Made by a program: the position numbers and the translations under genes. A stretch of 64,000 bases of DNA from Paenibacillus sp. FSL R5-0490 (GTDB lineage: Bacteria > Bacillota > Bacilli > Bacillales > Cytobacillaceae), in contig NZ_MRTQ01000013.1 in NCBI RefSeq assembly GCF_001956215.1, forward strand, positions 1-64,000, given 5' to 3'. The notes beneath the pieces are model-generated. The model worked only from the letters and a program-made list of their open reading frames with translations. It was not told the origin of the DNA and did no database searches. This document shows, piece by piece, positions 26,975 to 34,917 of the stretch. Numbering within the stretch: position 1 is the stretch's first letter; every line of letters begins with the position of its first letter.

Positions 26975-27756
26975 ACCGGATTGAAAAAGTTTTTCAGAAC
27001 CTAAAGCAAAACAATGAAAAAGCGTTTGTGCCATATATTATGGCCGGTGATGGAGGCTTGGAGACACTGGCAGAGAAAATTACATTCCTCGAAAAAGCGG
27101 GAGCAACAGCTATTGAGATCGGGATTCCCTTTTCGGATCCGGTCGCAGATGGGCCGGTAATCCAGCAGGCAGGCATTCGGGCATTAGAAGCCGGAACAAC
27201 ACTTAGGGGCGTATTAGCTGCAATTGCGGAAATCCGGCCAATTGTTCATATTCCACTTATTTTTATGACATATATGAATCCGATCATGGCATATGGCATT
27301 GGCAACTTTATTTCTGATGCCTCGGCATCAGGGGTGGACGGCCTAATCTTGCCTGATCTTCCTGCAGAGGAAGAGGAAATTATTGCGCCGATTGCTGAGA
27401 AAGCCGGAATCGAGATTATCCGTCTTGTGACTCTTACCAGTCCATTAGAGAGAATACAGGAGATTGCAGCCAAGGGGAAAGGCTTTTTATATGCGGTTAC
27501 TGTAAATGGAATCACAGGTGCAAGAAAAGGGTTCAAAGGTGAGCTCGGAAAGCATTTGGAAAGAGTTAAAGAGGTAAGTCCGATCCCGGTATTGGCAGGC
27601 TTCGGAATTTCCGAGCCTGAGCATGTAGTAGAAATGAATAAACATTGTGACGGGGTAATTGTTGGGAGCAGGATCATAGAGCTTTTTCAAAGCGGTGAGT
27701 CAGCAAAAGTGGAAGAGCTGATCGCTTTATCTAAAATAGAAGAAATTAAATTGTGA
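26971..27756 (+). CDS. trpA: Tryptophan synthase alpha chain
   Basis: A 261-residue TIM barrel cleaving indole-glycerol phosphate. Catalytic Glu lies in [14 protein letters not shown], Asp in [11 protein letters not shown], and the phosphate site in [12 protein letters not shown] and GVIVGSRI. It is the last gene of trpEGDCFBA and is followed by a terminator. Confidence 0.96.
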   Translation: MNRIEKVFQNLKQNNEKAFVPYIMAGDGGLETLAEKITFLEKAGATAIEIGIPFSDPVADGPVIQQAGIRALEAGTTLRGVLAAIAEIRPIVHIPLIFMTYMNPIMAYGIGNFISDASASGVDGLILPDLPAEEEEIIAPIAEKAGIEIIRLVTLTSPLERIQEIAAKGKGFLYAVTVNGITGARKGFKGELGKHLERVKEVSPIPVLAGFGISEPEHVVEMNKHCDGVIVGSRIIELFQSGESAKVEELIALSKIEEIKL

Positions 27757-27762
27757 AACAAA

Positions 27763-27794
27763 TGCTTCCTCCTATATGGAGGAGGCTTTTTATT
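27763..27794 (+). terminator. Terminator of the trp operon
   Basis: GCTTCCTCC/GGAGGAGGC stem with T-run. Confidence 0.9.
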
Positions 27795-27831
27795 TGATTA
27801 TGCCCATTTTTAAAAATATATGCTGTAAAGG

Positions 27832-27859
27832 TTGACATGCAAAGTGAATACATTATAAT
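27832..27859 (+). promoter_or_regulatory. Promoter of the ABC importer operon
   Basis: TTGACA at 27832-27837, 16-bp spacer, TATAAT at 27854-27859: a near-ideal sigma-A promoter. Sequence between it and the first gene contains no riboswitch or attenuator that I can recognise. Confidence 0.8.
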
Positions 27860-27910
27860 TACAAGTAATCCGAGTAAATTAATGAGATTTATAGGAATAG
27901 GTGATTTTGA

Positions 27911-28699
27911 ATGTTCATTGAGATAAACGATGTAAATAAACAATATAGCGATAAAGAAAATCGGCCTGTTGACGTCCTGAAAGATATTAATCTATCGGTT
28001 GAAAAAGGGCAATTTGTCTCGATTTTAGGACCTTCAGGATGCGGAAAGTCAACACTTCTATCAATTGTTGCAGGATTAACTAAAACAACTTCAGGCAACA
28101 TTCAAATCGATGGAAAAACCATAACAAAACCCGGGAAAGACAGGGGAATGGTTTTCCAGCAGGCAGCTTTATTCCCGTGGCTGACAGTCATGGAAAATGT
28201 CACGTTTCCCCTGAAAAAAGAAATGAAGAAAAAGGATGCAGAGGAAACGGCACTAAAGTATCTGCAAATGGTTCAGCTGGGAAAATATATATCCCATTAT
28301 CCTCATGAGCTTTCAGGAGGAATGCAGCAGAGGGTGGCGATCGCAAGAGCACTTGCTATGAACCCTGAAACACTTCTAATGGATGAACCATTCGGAGCTC
28401 TTGATGAACAGACTCGTTCTCGATTGCACGGACAGCTGGAGAACATTTGGACTGAGACGAAGAAAACGATTCTTTTTGTTACTCACAGCATCTCAGAATC
28501 TATTAAACTTTCAGACCGGATCATTGTAATGGGGACAAAGCCGGGAATTATATTACAGGATATAATCGTTGATATTCCCAGACCCCGTGAGGACCACAAA
28601 AAAGAAATGCTCGAAATTGAGGATCACATTATGAAATACCTGAAAAAGGAAATTGATAAAGTTGTCAGTGAGGAGCTCCAATATGCAAACAGCCATTAA
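27911..28699 (+). CDS. ABC importer ATP-binding protein (SsuB/TauB type)
   Basis: A 262-residue ATPase. Walker A GPSGCGKST, Q-loop VFQQAALFPW, signature ELSGGMQQRVAIARA and Walker B TLLMDEPFGALDE are intact; the switch His is in FVTHSISESIKLSDRI. Together with the next two genes it forms a sulfonate/taurine/nitrate-type importer. It overlaps the permease gene by 17 nt. The ATG at 27911 is preceded by GGAATAGGTG. Confidence 0.9.
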   Translation: MFIEINDVNKQYSDKENRPVDVLKDINLSVEKGQFVSILGPSGCGKSTLLSIVAGLTKTTSGNIQIDGKTITKPGKDRGMVFQQAALFPWLTVMENVTFPLKKEMKKKDAEETALKYLQMVQLGKYISHYPHELSGGMQQRVAIARALAMNPETLLMDEPFGALDEQTRSRLHGQLENIWTETKKTILFVTHSISESIKLSDRIIVMGTKPGIILQDIIVDIPRPREDHKKEMLEIEDHIMKYLKKEIDKVVSEELQYANSH

Positions 28700-29438
28700 A
28701 CGGATCATATTTTTTGCAGCCATCATTGCCTTCTGGGAAATTGGATCACGGCTTGAGCTCTGGCATCCTCTGATTTTCCCTTCTCTATCCAGTGTATTCA
28801 ATGCCCTGGTTGAAGGGTTTCAGGATAAAACATTAATTTATGATTTAATCGCAAGCTTTAAGCGGCTTGCAGTCGGTTTAACGATCAGCCTTATTATTGG
28901 GACTCTGATTGGAATTCTTTTAGGGAAATCCAAAACGGCTGATGAAACACTGGGTGCTGTCATTCTTGCTTTGCAAAGTGTACCAAGCATCGTCTGGCTG
29001 CCGATCGCGATCATGTGGTTCGGCTTAAATGAAAAGGCAGTTATTTTTGTGACCATACTCGGCGGTACATTTGTTATGGCTCTGAATATGAGAACAGGGA
29101 TTAAAAATGTTTCACCCCTATATATCAAAGCAGCCCAGACAATGGGTGCGACTGGAATTGATTTATTCACACGAGTCATTTTTCCGGCATCCATTCCTTA
29201 TGTAGTAACCGGCTCCCGCCTTGCCTGGGCATTTGCCTGGCGCGCTCTGATGGCTGGTGAGCTTTTAAGCACAGGACCTGGATTGGGCTACACACTTCGA
29301 TATGCTTCAGACTTTGGAAGAATGGACATCGTAATCGGTGTCATGATTATTATTGGGGCAATCGGAATGATTGTTGACCAATTCATATTCCAGCGCATTG
29401 AAAAATCTGTTATTAAAAAATGGGGATTAGAGTCTTAA
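28683..29438 (+). CDS. ABC importer permease (SsuC/TauC type)
   Basis: A 251-residue membrane protein with six helices. The conserved cytoplasmic loop that contacts the ATPase reads KAAQTMGATGIDLFTRVIFP. The ATG at 28683, inside the end of the ATPase gene, has GAGGAG before it. It forms the membrane channel of the importer. Confidence 0.9.
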   Translation: MQTAIKRIIFFAAIIAFWEIGSRLELWHPLIFPSLSSVFNALVEGFQDKTLIYDLIASFKRLAVGLTISLIIGTLIGILLGKSKTADETLGAVILALQSVPSIVWLPIAIMWFGLNEKAVIFVTILGGTFVMALNMRTGIKNVSPLYIKAAQTMGATGIDLFTRVIFPASIPYVVTGSRLAWAFAWRALMAGELLSTGPGLGYTLRYASDFGRMDIVIGVMIIIGAIGMIVDQFIFQRIEKSVIKKWGLES

Positions 29439-29454
29439 ATCTGGAGGGATATTC

Positions 29455-30447
29455 ATGAAAAAGGCGTTTTTATGGGTTGCTGTATTGTTTATGTTTACCG
29501 GGCTGCTTGCCGGCTGCGGATCATCAGAGAAAAGCAGCGGTAAGGAAGACAAGATTGTCATCGGTTATTTTCCTAATATCAATCATGTGCCGGCAATGGT
29601 TGCGAAAGATCAGGGATTTTTTGAAAAACAGCTTGGCGATGGAACGAAAGTGGAATATAAGACATTTGCTGAAGGCGGTTCTTTCATGACAGCTCTGAAA
29701 ACGGGCGACATTGATGCTGGTCTGGTAGGACCCGGGCCAGCTATGAACAATTTCTCAACTGGAGCAGATGTAAAAATTATTGCAGGTGCTTCAACTGGGG
29801 GAACCGTTGTCCTTGCCAGGGAAGGGGTAAAAATCAACTCACTGGAAGATTTTCAGGGAAAAACATTCATCACGCCTGGTGTAGGCTGCACACATGATGT
29901 CCAGTACGAAACATATCTTGAAGAAGCCGGCATCACCTCAGCACGCATCGGCGGTACCATGAAGCATTTAACAGGCAACCCAGCACAATATGCAAGCATG
30001 CTGAAAACAGGTAAAGTCGATATTGCAGTTGCTCCGGAACCATGGGCAGCAGTCATCGAACAGGAAACAAATGCAGAAGTGGTAATCGGATGGGATGAAG
30101 TATCATTTGGTGAAACACTTCCGGCATCCGTATTAGTTGCAACGGGCGACGCAGTGAAGAACAGCCCGGAAAAAGTACAGAAAATTGTTGATGCACATAA
30201 AGATGCTGTGAAATTTATCGAAGAAAATCCTGAAGAAGCAAAAGCCATTACAATCAAAGACATTAAAGAAGTGACCGGCCAGGAGCTGGAAAAAGAAGTA
30301 GTAGACCGCGCCTGGGAAAGAATTGGGTTCACTTACGATGTAGATGCAGAAACAATCCAGGAATTTGCAGATTCATCCTATACGTTAAAATTCCTGAAGG
30401 ATAAACCGGAATTCAGTGAACTGATTGCAAAGAACTTTATTAAATAA
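29455..30447 (+). CDS. ABC importer substrate-binding lipoprotein (SsuA/TauA/NrtA type)
   Basis: A 330-residue lipoprotein. The signal peptide ends in the lipobox LLAGC (Cys at about 21). The mature protein has the NMT1/SsuA fold: IGYFPNINHVPAMVAKDQG at the start, then FAEGGSFMTALKTGDIDAG, and PEPWAAVIE. It is tethered outside the membrane. Ligand could be an aliphatic sulfonate, taurine or another small compound; the sequence does not decide, and no sulfonate monooxygenase lies nearby. Confidence 0.88.
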   Translation: MKKAFLWVAVLFMFTGLLAGCGSSEKSSGKEDKIVIGYFPNINHVPAMVAKDQGFFEKQLGDGTKVEYKTFAEGGSFMTALKTGDIDAGLVGPGPAMNNFSTGADVKIIAGASTGGTVVLAREGVKINSLEDFQGKTFITPGVGCTHDVQYETYLEEAGITSARIGGTMKHLTGNPAQYASMLKTGKVDIAVAPEPWAAVIEQETNAEVVIGWDEVSFGETLPASVLVATGDAVKNSPEKVQKIVDAHKDAVKFIEENPEEAKAITIKDIKEVTGQELEKEVVDRAWERIGFTYDVDAETIQEFADSSYTLKFLKDKPEFSELIAKNFIK

Positions 30448-30456
30448 ACATATTTG

Positions 30457-30488
30457 GACCGGAGCCCGGATGGGTTCCGGTTTTTCTT
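30457..30488 (+). terminator. Terminator of the ABC importer operon
   Basis: ACCGGAGCCC/GGGTTCCGGT stem (one mismatch) with T-run. Confidence 0.85.
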
Positions 30489-30588
30489 GTGTTATAAGGG
30501 AAAGGAATCTCCTGGTTTAACTTTCACTCAAAAAAGGAAAAATACCATGCAAGTGACAAAAACAACATAGAAACAGGAGTGGCTAAAA

Positions 30589-31167
30589 ATGAAAAAAGGT
30601 ATGGGAGTTATAATTGCCGTGATTGCGGCAGTAGTCATAGCAGGTATAATGCTGATGTCCAGCTATAATGGATTTGTCAGTGCTGAGGAAAATGTGGATC
30701 AGGCATATTCTCAAATTTAGAACCAGCTGCAGCGAAGGCTGGATTTGATTCCTAATCTGGTAAATACGGTAAAGGGGTATGCTGCACATGAGAAGGAGAC
30801 CATTCAGGCGGTATCAGATGCACGTGCCAGATTGGCGGGAGCCCGTTCGCCTGAAGAGGAAGCAGCAGCAAATGCAGAACTCTCAGGCGCTCTGAGCCGG
30901 CTGCTTGTAGTAGTTGAGAACTATCCCAACCTGAAAGCGGATAAGCAGTTCACCCAATTAATGGACGAGCTTGCCGGTACGGAAAACCGGATTTCGGTTG
31001 CCCGAAAAGATTATAATGACCAGGTTTCTGTATATAACAAAAAAGTAAAAAGGTTTCCGGGTGCAATTGTAGCCGGGATTACAGGCTTTGATGAGAAAGA
31101 ATATTTCAGAGCGGATCCTCTGGCGAATGAAGCACCTGAAGTTGACTTTGGAGGCAATGGAGAATGA
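30589..31167 (+). pseudogene. lemA: lemA interrupted by an in-frame amber codon
   Basis: From ATG 30589 (behind ACAGGAG) the reading gives an N-terminal membrane anchor MGVIIAVIAAVVIAGI-like and then ENVDQAYSQI, as in LemA proteins. Codon 44 (30718-30720) is TAG, after which the same frame continues [20 protein letters not shown] and on to the normal LemA end at 31167. Family members have Glu or a similar residue at that position, so a G-to-T change of GAG is the simplest explanation. There is no frameshift. Full length would be 192 residues. It overlaps the TPM gene by 4 nt. Possible causes are a true mutation, a sequencing error or amber readthrough. The second part alone lacks the membrane anchor. 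Confidence 0.85.
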
Positions 31168-31913
31168 TCATCCGCAGGGTCTTTTTGACCCTTCTTTTAA
31201 TAAATTTAATAATGGGTGCATTCTCAGCCAATGCTGATGAATCCATACCCCAGCCTGCTGGAGATATTTATGTCCAGGATTTTGCAGGAGTTCTAAATGA
31301 ACGGGAAAAATCTGAGCTGATTAACCTGGGGAGACAATTGGAGGATCGTACAACTGCACAGGTGGCAGTGCTAACCGTTGATACAATTGGGGACAGGCCG
31401 ATTGAAGAATATGCAAATGAAGCTTTTCGGGCATATGGCATAGGCAGTGCTGCTGAGAATAATGGTGTCTTACTAGTTGTGGCCATGCAGGATCGGAAGG
31501 TGCGCATTGAGGTTGGATATGGGCTTGAAGGCCGGATTCCAGATGGAAAAGCTGGCCGGATTCTTGATCAGGTTACCATTCCATATCTCCAGGATGGCCA
31601 GCCGGGCAGAGCGGTAATTGAAACCTATAAAGTGCTTATACAGGAGGCTGCAGGTGAAGAAGTGAACTTAGGGAAGAGCGGTGATTATGCCGATGCCGGG
31701 TCAAAGGATGAACGCATTGGCATCCCGTCCTGGCTGCTGATTATCATTGCTGTCGGTTTGCTGTTTCTTGATATAAAATTCTTTGGCGGAGCCTTTTCAT
31801 ATGCCATACTTTCCATTCTCTCAAGAGGGGGAGGCGGAGGAAGAGGAGGCGGCGGTCCGCGGGGAGGCGGAGGCGGCTCATCAGGCGGCGGAGGAGCGAG
31901 CCGGGGCTGGTGA
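31164..31913 (+). CDS. TPM domain membrane protein (YgcG family)
   Basis: A 249-residue protein with a signal peptide (about 1-25), an extracellular TPM domain (about 35-160; [20 protein letters not shown], then [17 protein letters not shown]), one membrane helix (about 190-210) and a very Gly-rich C-terminal tail. LemA-TPM pairs are widespread and probably act together at the membrane; the exact activity is unsettled. Its start lies in the lemA stop, so its translation may depend on readthrough of lemA, and the amber codon there could reduce its expression. Confidence 0.88.
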   Translation: MIIRRVFLTLLLINLIMGAFSANADESIPQPAGDIYVQDFAGVLNEREKSELINLGRQLEDRTTAQVAVLTVDTIGDRPIEEYANEAFRAYGIGSAAENNGVLLVVAMQDRKVRIEVGYGLEGRIPDGKAGRILDQVTIPYLQDGQPGRAVIETYKVLIQEAAGEEVNLGKSGDYADAGSKDERIGIPSWLLIIIAVGLLFLDIKFFGGAFSYAILSILSRGGGGGRGGGGPRGGGGGSSGGGGASRGW

Positions 31914-31920
31914 AACAAAG

Positions 31921-31949
31921 AAGAGCGGGGGCATCCCCGCTCTCTTCTA
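31921..31949. terminator. Terminator between the TPM gene and the methyltransferase
   Basis: AGAGCGGGG/CCCCGCTCT perfect stem with GCAT loop; weak T-runs on both sides. It serves convergent genes. Confidence 0.75.
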
Positions 31950-32555
31950 TTACTTAATTCCAGTTACACACACGGTTAAAACGGGCCGGGCCTCTTTATA
32001 TGATATGGAAATGGAATGGAATCCTGCAGCCTCCATATCAGCTTTGATTACCTGCCCAAGATTTTTGGTTATGGTTTCATCTGCTCCTTCTTCTCTCGGC
32101 TGTACCGTGATGGCAATTACTCCGTCTTTCTCAAGCATTCCATGCAGATGCTGAAGGGACTCCCTTGGTTTTGTCCATAGTGGATAATTGTTGACTGAAA
32201 AGATTTTATTATACTTTTTATCGGGAAAGTAATCGTGGATATCTTTTACGAACAATCGGACCTTTCCCTGCTGGATATAGTCATCATTCAGTTTGGCTGC
32301 AGCAGCTTTCATATCTTCTGATACATCGACTCCATCCGTTTCTGCATGGCGCCAGTGATCCATTATATGTTTTATGCTGTAGCCGGGGCCAAAGCCAACC
32401 TCTAAAATGGAGTCTCTGCGATTTATCTGTAATTGTACAATAGTCCATTTGTTAATCTTGCGGTTTTCAAAGTACATAATTTTCCCCGCAAGCTTTCCCA
32501 GTAATCCTTCAGGCTTTTCAAATTGTTTTCCTAAAATATCGAACATGTCTCTCAC
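31950..32555 (-). CDS. Class I SAM-dependent methyltransferase
   Basis: A 201-residue Rossmann-fold methyltransferase. Motif I is ILEVGFGPGYSIK, and the acidic end of strand 2 is in GVDVSEDM. The N-terminal KQFEKPEGLLGKLAGKIMYF resembles UbiE/COQ5-like small-molecule methyltransferases of Bacilli. The substrate is unknown. GTGAGAGAC precedes the ATG. It is a single gene. Confidence 0.85.
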   Translation of the reverse strand: MRDMFDILGKQFEKPEGLLGKLAGKIMYFENRKINKWTIVQLQINRRDSILEVGFGPGYSIKHIMDHWRHAETDGVDVSEDMKAAAAKLNDDYIQQGKVRLFVKDIHDYFPDKKYNKIFSVNNYPLWTKPRESLQHLHGMLEKDGVIAITVQPREEGADETITKNLGQVIKADMEAAGFHSISISYKEARPVLTVCVTGIK

Positions 32556-32675
32556 CTCAGTGTTTAATACTTATATTTAGTCTCTTTATAGAGGTTCTAA
32601 ACCTATTCCGTAAAATGGATAAATAATTTTTTACTGGAAAAGGTACTATTATGAATTAAGATTGGAGGAAGTCCG

Positions 32676-33275
32676 GTGATTTATGGAGAAGAACAATACC
32701 GAAAAGATTTAAATCGGTATATTGGAAATATTGATGATCAAATTCACTCGCTTTCCAAAACTCTTGAGGAATTCAGCTGCTGTATTTTATCTGATTTCGA
32801 AACCTTGCAGAAAACTGTTGCAGAAGCCCACACCATTGCTTCGACATATTATCTGCAGTCATATTTAGCACCTTTTACGAAGGAGTATTCAAGTGTATCA
32901 CTGGCTGCCCAGCATCTATCTGAAAAAAGGCATGGTGGGCTGATTGTTGTAGAAAGAAGACAGCCGGTTGAAGAATATATACATAACGGGACGCCGATAG
33001 GAGCAAAAGTAAGCAGCACATTGATTGAAACAATCTTTTATCCGGGAAACCCGCTGCATGATGGAGGTACATTAATAAGAGAAGACATCATAGTTTCTGC
33101 AGGAAGCATTCTCCCCCTTACAAATAAAACCATTGAAGGAAGGAAACTTGGGACAAGGCATAGAGCGGCAATTGGCATCACGGAAAATTCAGACGCGGCT
33201 GCCATAGTCGTATCAGAGGAAACAGGCCGCATTTCTTTTGCAGTAGATGGCCAGCTGTACACAATACGCACTTAA
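32676..33275 (+). CDS. cdaS: Sporulation-type diadenylate cyclase CdaS
   Basis: A 199-residue enzyme making c-di-AMP from two ATP. The N-terminal third consists of two autoinhibitory helices, as in CdaS. The DAC domain shows GGLIVVERR, PLHDGGTLI (catalytic Asp-Gly) and GTRHRAAIGI. There is no membrane segment (unlike CdaA) and no DNA-binding domain (unlike DisA). GTG at 32676 follows TTGGAGGAAG. In B. subtilis CdaS is made in the forespore and helps germination; the same role is inferred. Confidence 0.92.
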   Translation: MIYGEEQYRKDLNRYIGNIDDQIHSLSKTLEEFSCCILSDFETLQKTVAEAHTIASTYYLQSYLAPFTKEYSSVSLAAQHLSEKRHGGLIVVERRQPVEEYIHNGTPIGAKVSSTLIETIFYPGNPLHDGGTLIREDIIVSAGSILPLTNKTIEGRKLGTRHRAAIGITENSDAAAIVVSEETGRISFAVDGQLYTIRT

Positions 33276-33300
33276 AAATCCCCCTGATACTGGGGGATTT
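33274..33300. terminator. Hairpin between cdaS and the 51-aa gene
   Basis: AAATCCCCC/GGGGGATTT perfect stem. The T-run is better on the minus strand, but the hairpin probably serves both convergent genes. Confidence 0.7.
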
Positions 33301-33308
33301 CATGTTAG

Positions 33309-33464
33309 TTATTTCTTATTAATTTGCTTTCCGCTTTTTTTCTGGCTTTGTGATTTATTGTTTCCCGCCTGAAACTCGTTTCCGAGTTCAACGTCGTTTC
33401 GCTTATCCTGTTTTTCGATTTGGGCTCTCGTTTGATTTGGATTTTGTCTGCCTTGTTTTGTCAT
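33309..33464 (-). CDS. Small Gln/Asn/Lys-rich protein (51 aa)
   Basis: AAGGGAGGAATG precedes an ATG at 33464. The product opens MTKQGRQNPNQTRAQIEKQD and includes NDVELGNEFQAGNN before a Lys-rich tail; it has no hydrophobic stretch. The TRAQIEKQ...LGNEFQAG pattern recalls one repeat of gamma-type small acid-soluble spore proteins, which carry AQQVRKQN...FGTEFAS. The likeness is weak, so spore storage protein is only a suggestion; the adjacent cdaS is compatible with it. Confidence 0.6.
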   Translation of the reverse strand: MTKQGRQNPNQTRAQIEKQDKRNDVELGNEFQAGNNKSQSQKKSGKQINKK

Positions 33465-33564
33465 ATTTCATTCCTCCCTTAAAATAGCTGACAGTCTTAA
33501 TATGCGCTATAACCGGGAATAGATGAACAATATATTATAAAATTGACTTAAAGAGGTGATTATA

Positions 33565-34236
33565 GTGTGCGGCAGATTTACTTTAACGGAAACAATTCAT
33601 AAACTTCAGCTGCTGTTTGGGTTTGAATATGCAGAAGGTGAGGTTATGCCCAGATATAATATTGCTCCCAGCCAGAATATTTTAACAGTCACTGCTGACG
33701 GAAAGCAGCGGATTGGCAGGCAGATGAAATGGGGGCTTGTCCCTTTCTGGGCGAAGGATGAAAAAATAGGATATAAAATGATAAATGCCAGAGCGGAAGG
33801 CATCGACTCGAAGCCAAGCTTTAAAGCTCCCTTTAGAAGCAAAAGATGCTTAATCCTGGCAGATGGATTTTATGAATGGAAGAAAACCGAAGAAGGAAAG
33901 CAGCCTTACAGGTTTATTATGAAAGATGAAAAGCCTTTCGCTTTTGCAGGAATTTGGGATGTATGGAATAAAGGCAAAGCTCCTTTATTAACCTGTACAA
34001 TTATTACAACGGGCCCTAATGAAGTAACAGAGGAAGTTCATGACAGGATGCCGGTTATCCTAAAGGAAAATGATTTTGAGGATTGGCTGAATCCCCGTTT
34101 TCAAGACACTGAATACCTGAAGTCATTACTTGAACCTTACCCGGCTGAAAAAATGGATAAATATCCGGTATCAGCCAAAGTAAATTCACCCAAAAATGAA
34201 CTGGCTGAATTAATTTCTCCACTTAATAGCCTATAA
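33565..34236 (+). CDS. HMCES/YedK-type abasic-site shield protein
   Basis: A 223-residue SRAP protein. After Met removal the N-terminus is Cys2 in MCGRFTL, the residue that forms a thiazolidine crosslink with abasic sites in single-stranded DNA. Other conserved parts are MINARAEGID, LADGFYEWKK (Glu) and EVHDRMPVIL (His). The GTG at 33565 is chosen because it puts Cys at position 2 and has AAAGAGG before it; the GTG 9 nt upstream would bury the Cys. It protects DNA during replication over damaged sites. Confidence 0.93.
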   Translation: MCGRFTLTETIHKLQLLFGFEYAEGEVMPRYNIAPSQNILTVTADGKQRIGRQMKWGLVPFWAKDEKIGYKMINARAEGIDSKPSFKAPFRSKRCLILADGFYEWKKTEEGKQPYRFIMKDEKPFAFAGIWDVWNKGKAPLLTCTIITTGPNEVTEEVHDRMPVILKENDFEDWLNPRFQDTEYLKSLLEPYPAEKMDKYPVSAKVNSPKNELAELISPLNSL

Positions 34237-34270
34237 AAACGGACGCGCTACGCGTCCGTCTTTTTTTATT
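34237..34270. terminator. Terminator after the YedK gene
   Basis: ACGGACGCG/CGCGTCCGT perfect stem with T-run. It lies between convergent genes. Confidence 0.9.
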
Positions 34271-34733
34271 ACCCTCTGCTCACAAACATCGGAAGCTCCG
34301 TATAGCCCATTTCCCGTACATAAATAAACAGATTCCCTTTATGATGAATTTCATGATCCATTGCAATCTGCAGCAGCTGGCTGCCGGTAAGTTCCATTCC
34401 AAAAATACCGGTCATATCAATTTTTCTTTCCAATTCCTCACTCGTTAAGGATGAAATCACTTCAATTGTTTTCTCTGTGAATTTTTCAGCAGCCTCAGTT
34501 AGGTTTGGCGCCACTTCATCGAACTTTTCGCCAAACACTGCCGGGCTTCCATCTTTTGCAGTTTTGGCAAACATATAAAAGGAAGTGAGCATATGGGTAA
34601 CCAGCTTACCCGCCGGCATGCTTGTTTCAGTTGGTTTATAATCAAAATTATTTTCATCAATCTTCTTGATCAGCTCATTGGTCACCTTTCTATGTGATAA
34701 AAAGTAGGTTAGATATTTTTGAGCTCTTTCCAT
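34269..34733 (-). CDS. DinB family protein
   Basis: A 154-residue four-helix protein. His residues in LVTHML and in DHEIHHKGNL are spaced as in the metal-binding DinB/YfiT fold, related to bacillithiol S-transferases and thiol-dependent enzymes. The actual reaction is unknown. It has a TAGGAGGAAA site before the ATG and is a single leftward gene. Confidence 0.88.
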   Translation of the reverse strand: MERAQKYLTYFLSHRKVTNELIKKIDENNFDYKPTETSMPAGKLVTHMLTSFYMFAKTAKDGSPAVFGEKFDEVAPNLTEAAEKFTEKTIEVISSLTSEELERKIDMTGIFGMELTGSQLLQIAMDHEIHHKGNLFIYVREMGYTELPMFVSRG

Positions 34734-34917
34734 ACTAGTTTCCTCCTAAAAAGATAATCTGAATTACATTTCAACTTTACCCCTGCAAATTCCTTTATAT
34801 TGCAAAATTTTCTATCCGGCAGGAATTTTACAAAAAATGTGGAATTATTTAACAGGGTAAGATCTGGAAGAATCTCTATATTACAGACATATTGTTCATA
34901 GAGGGGGAGATTCAAAT

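Noticed and set aside
34709..34915. A 68-codon minus-strand frame between the DinB and PBP genes
   Set aside because: No ribosome binding site and Cys/Phe-rich meaningless translation; the region is the PBP promoter and leader.
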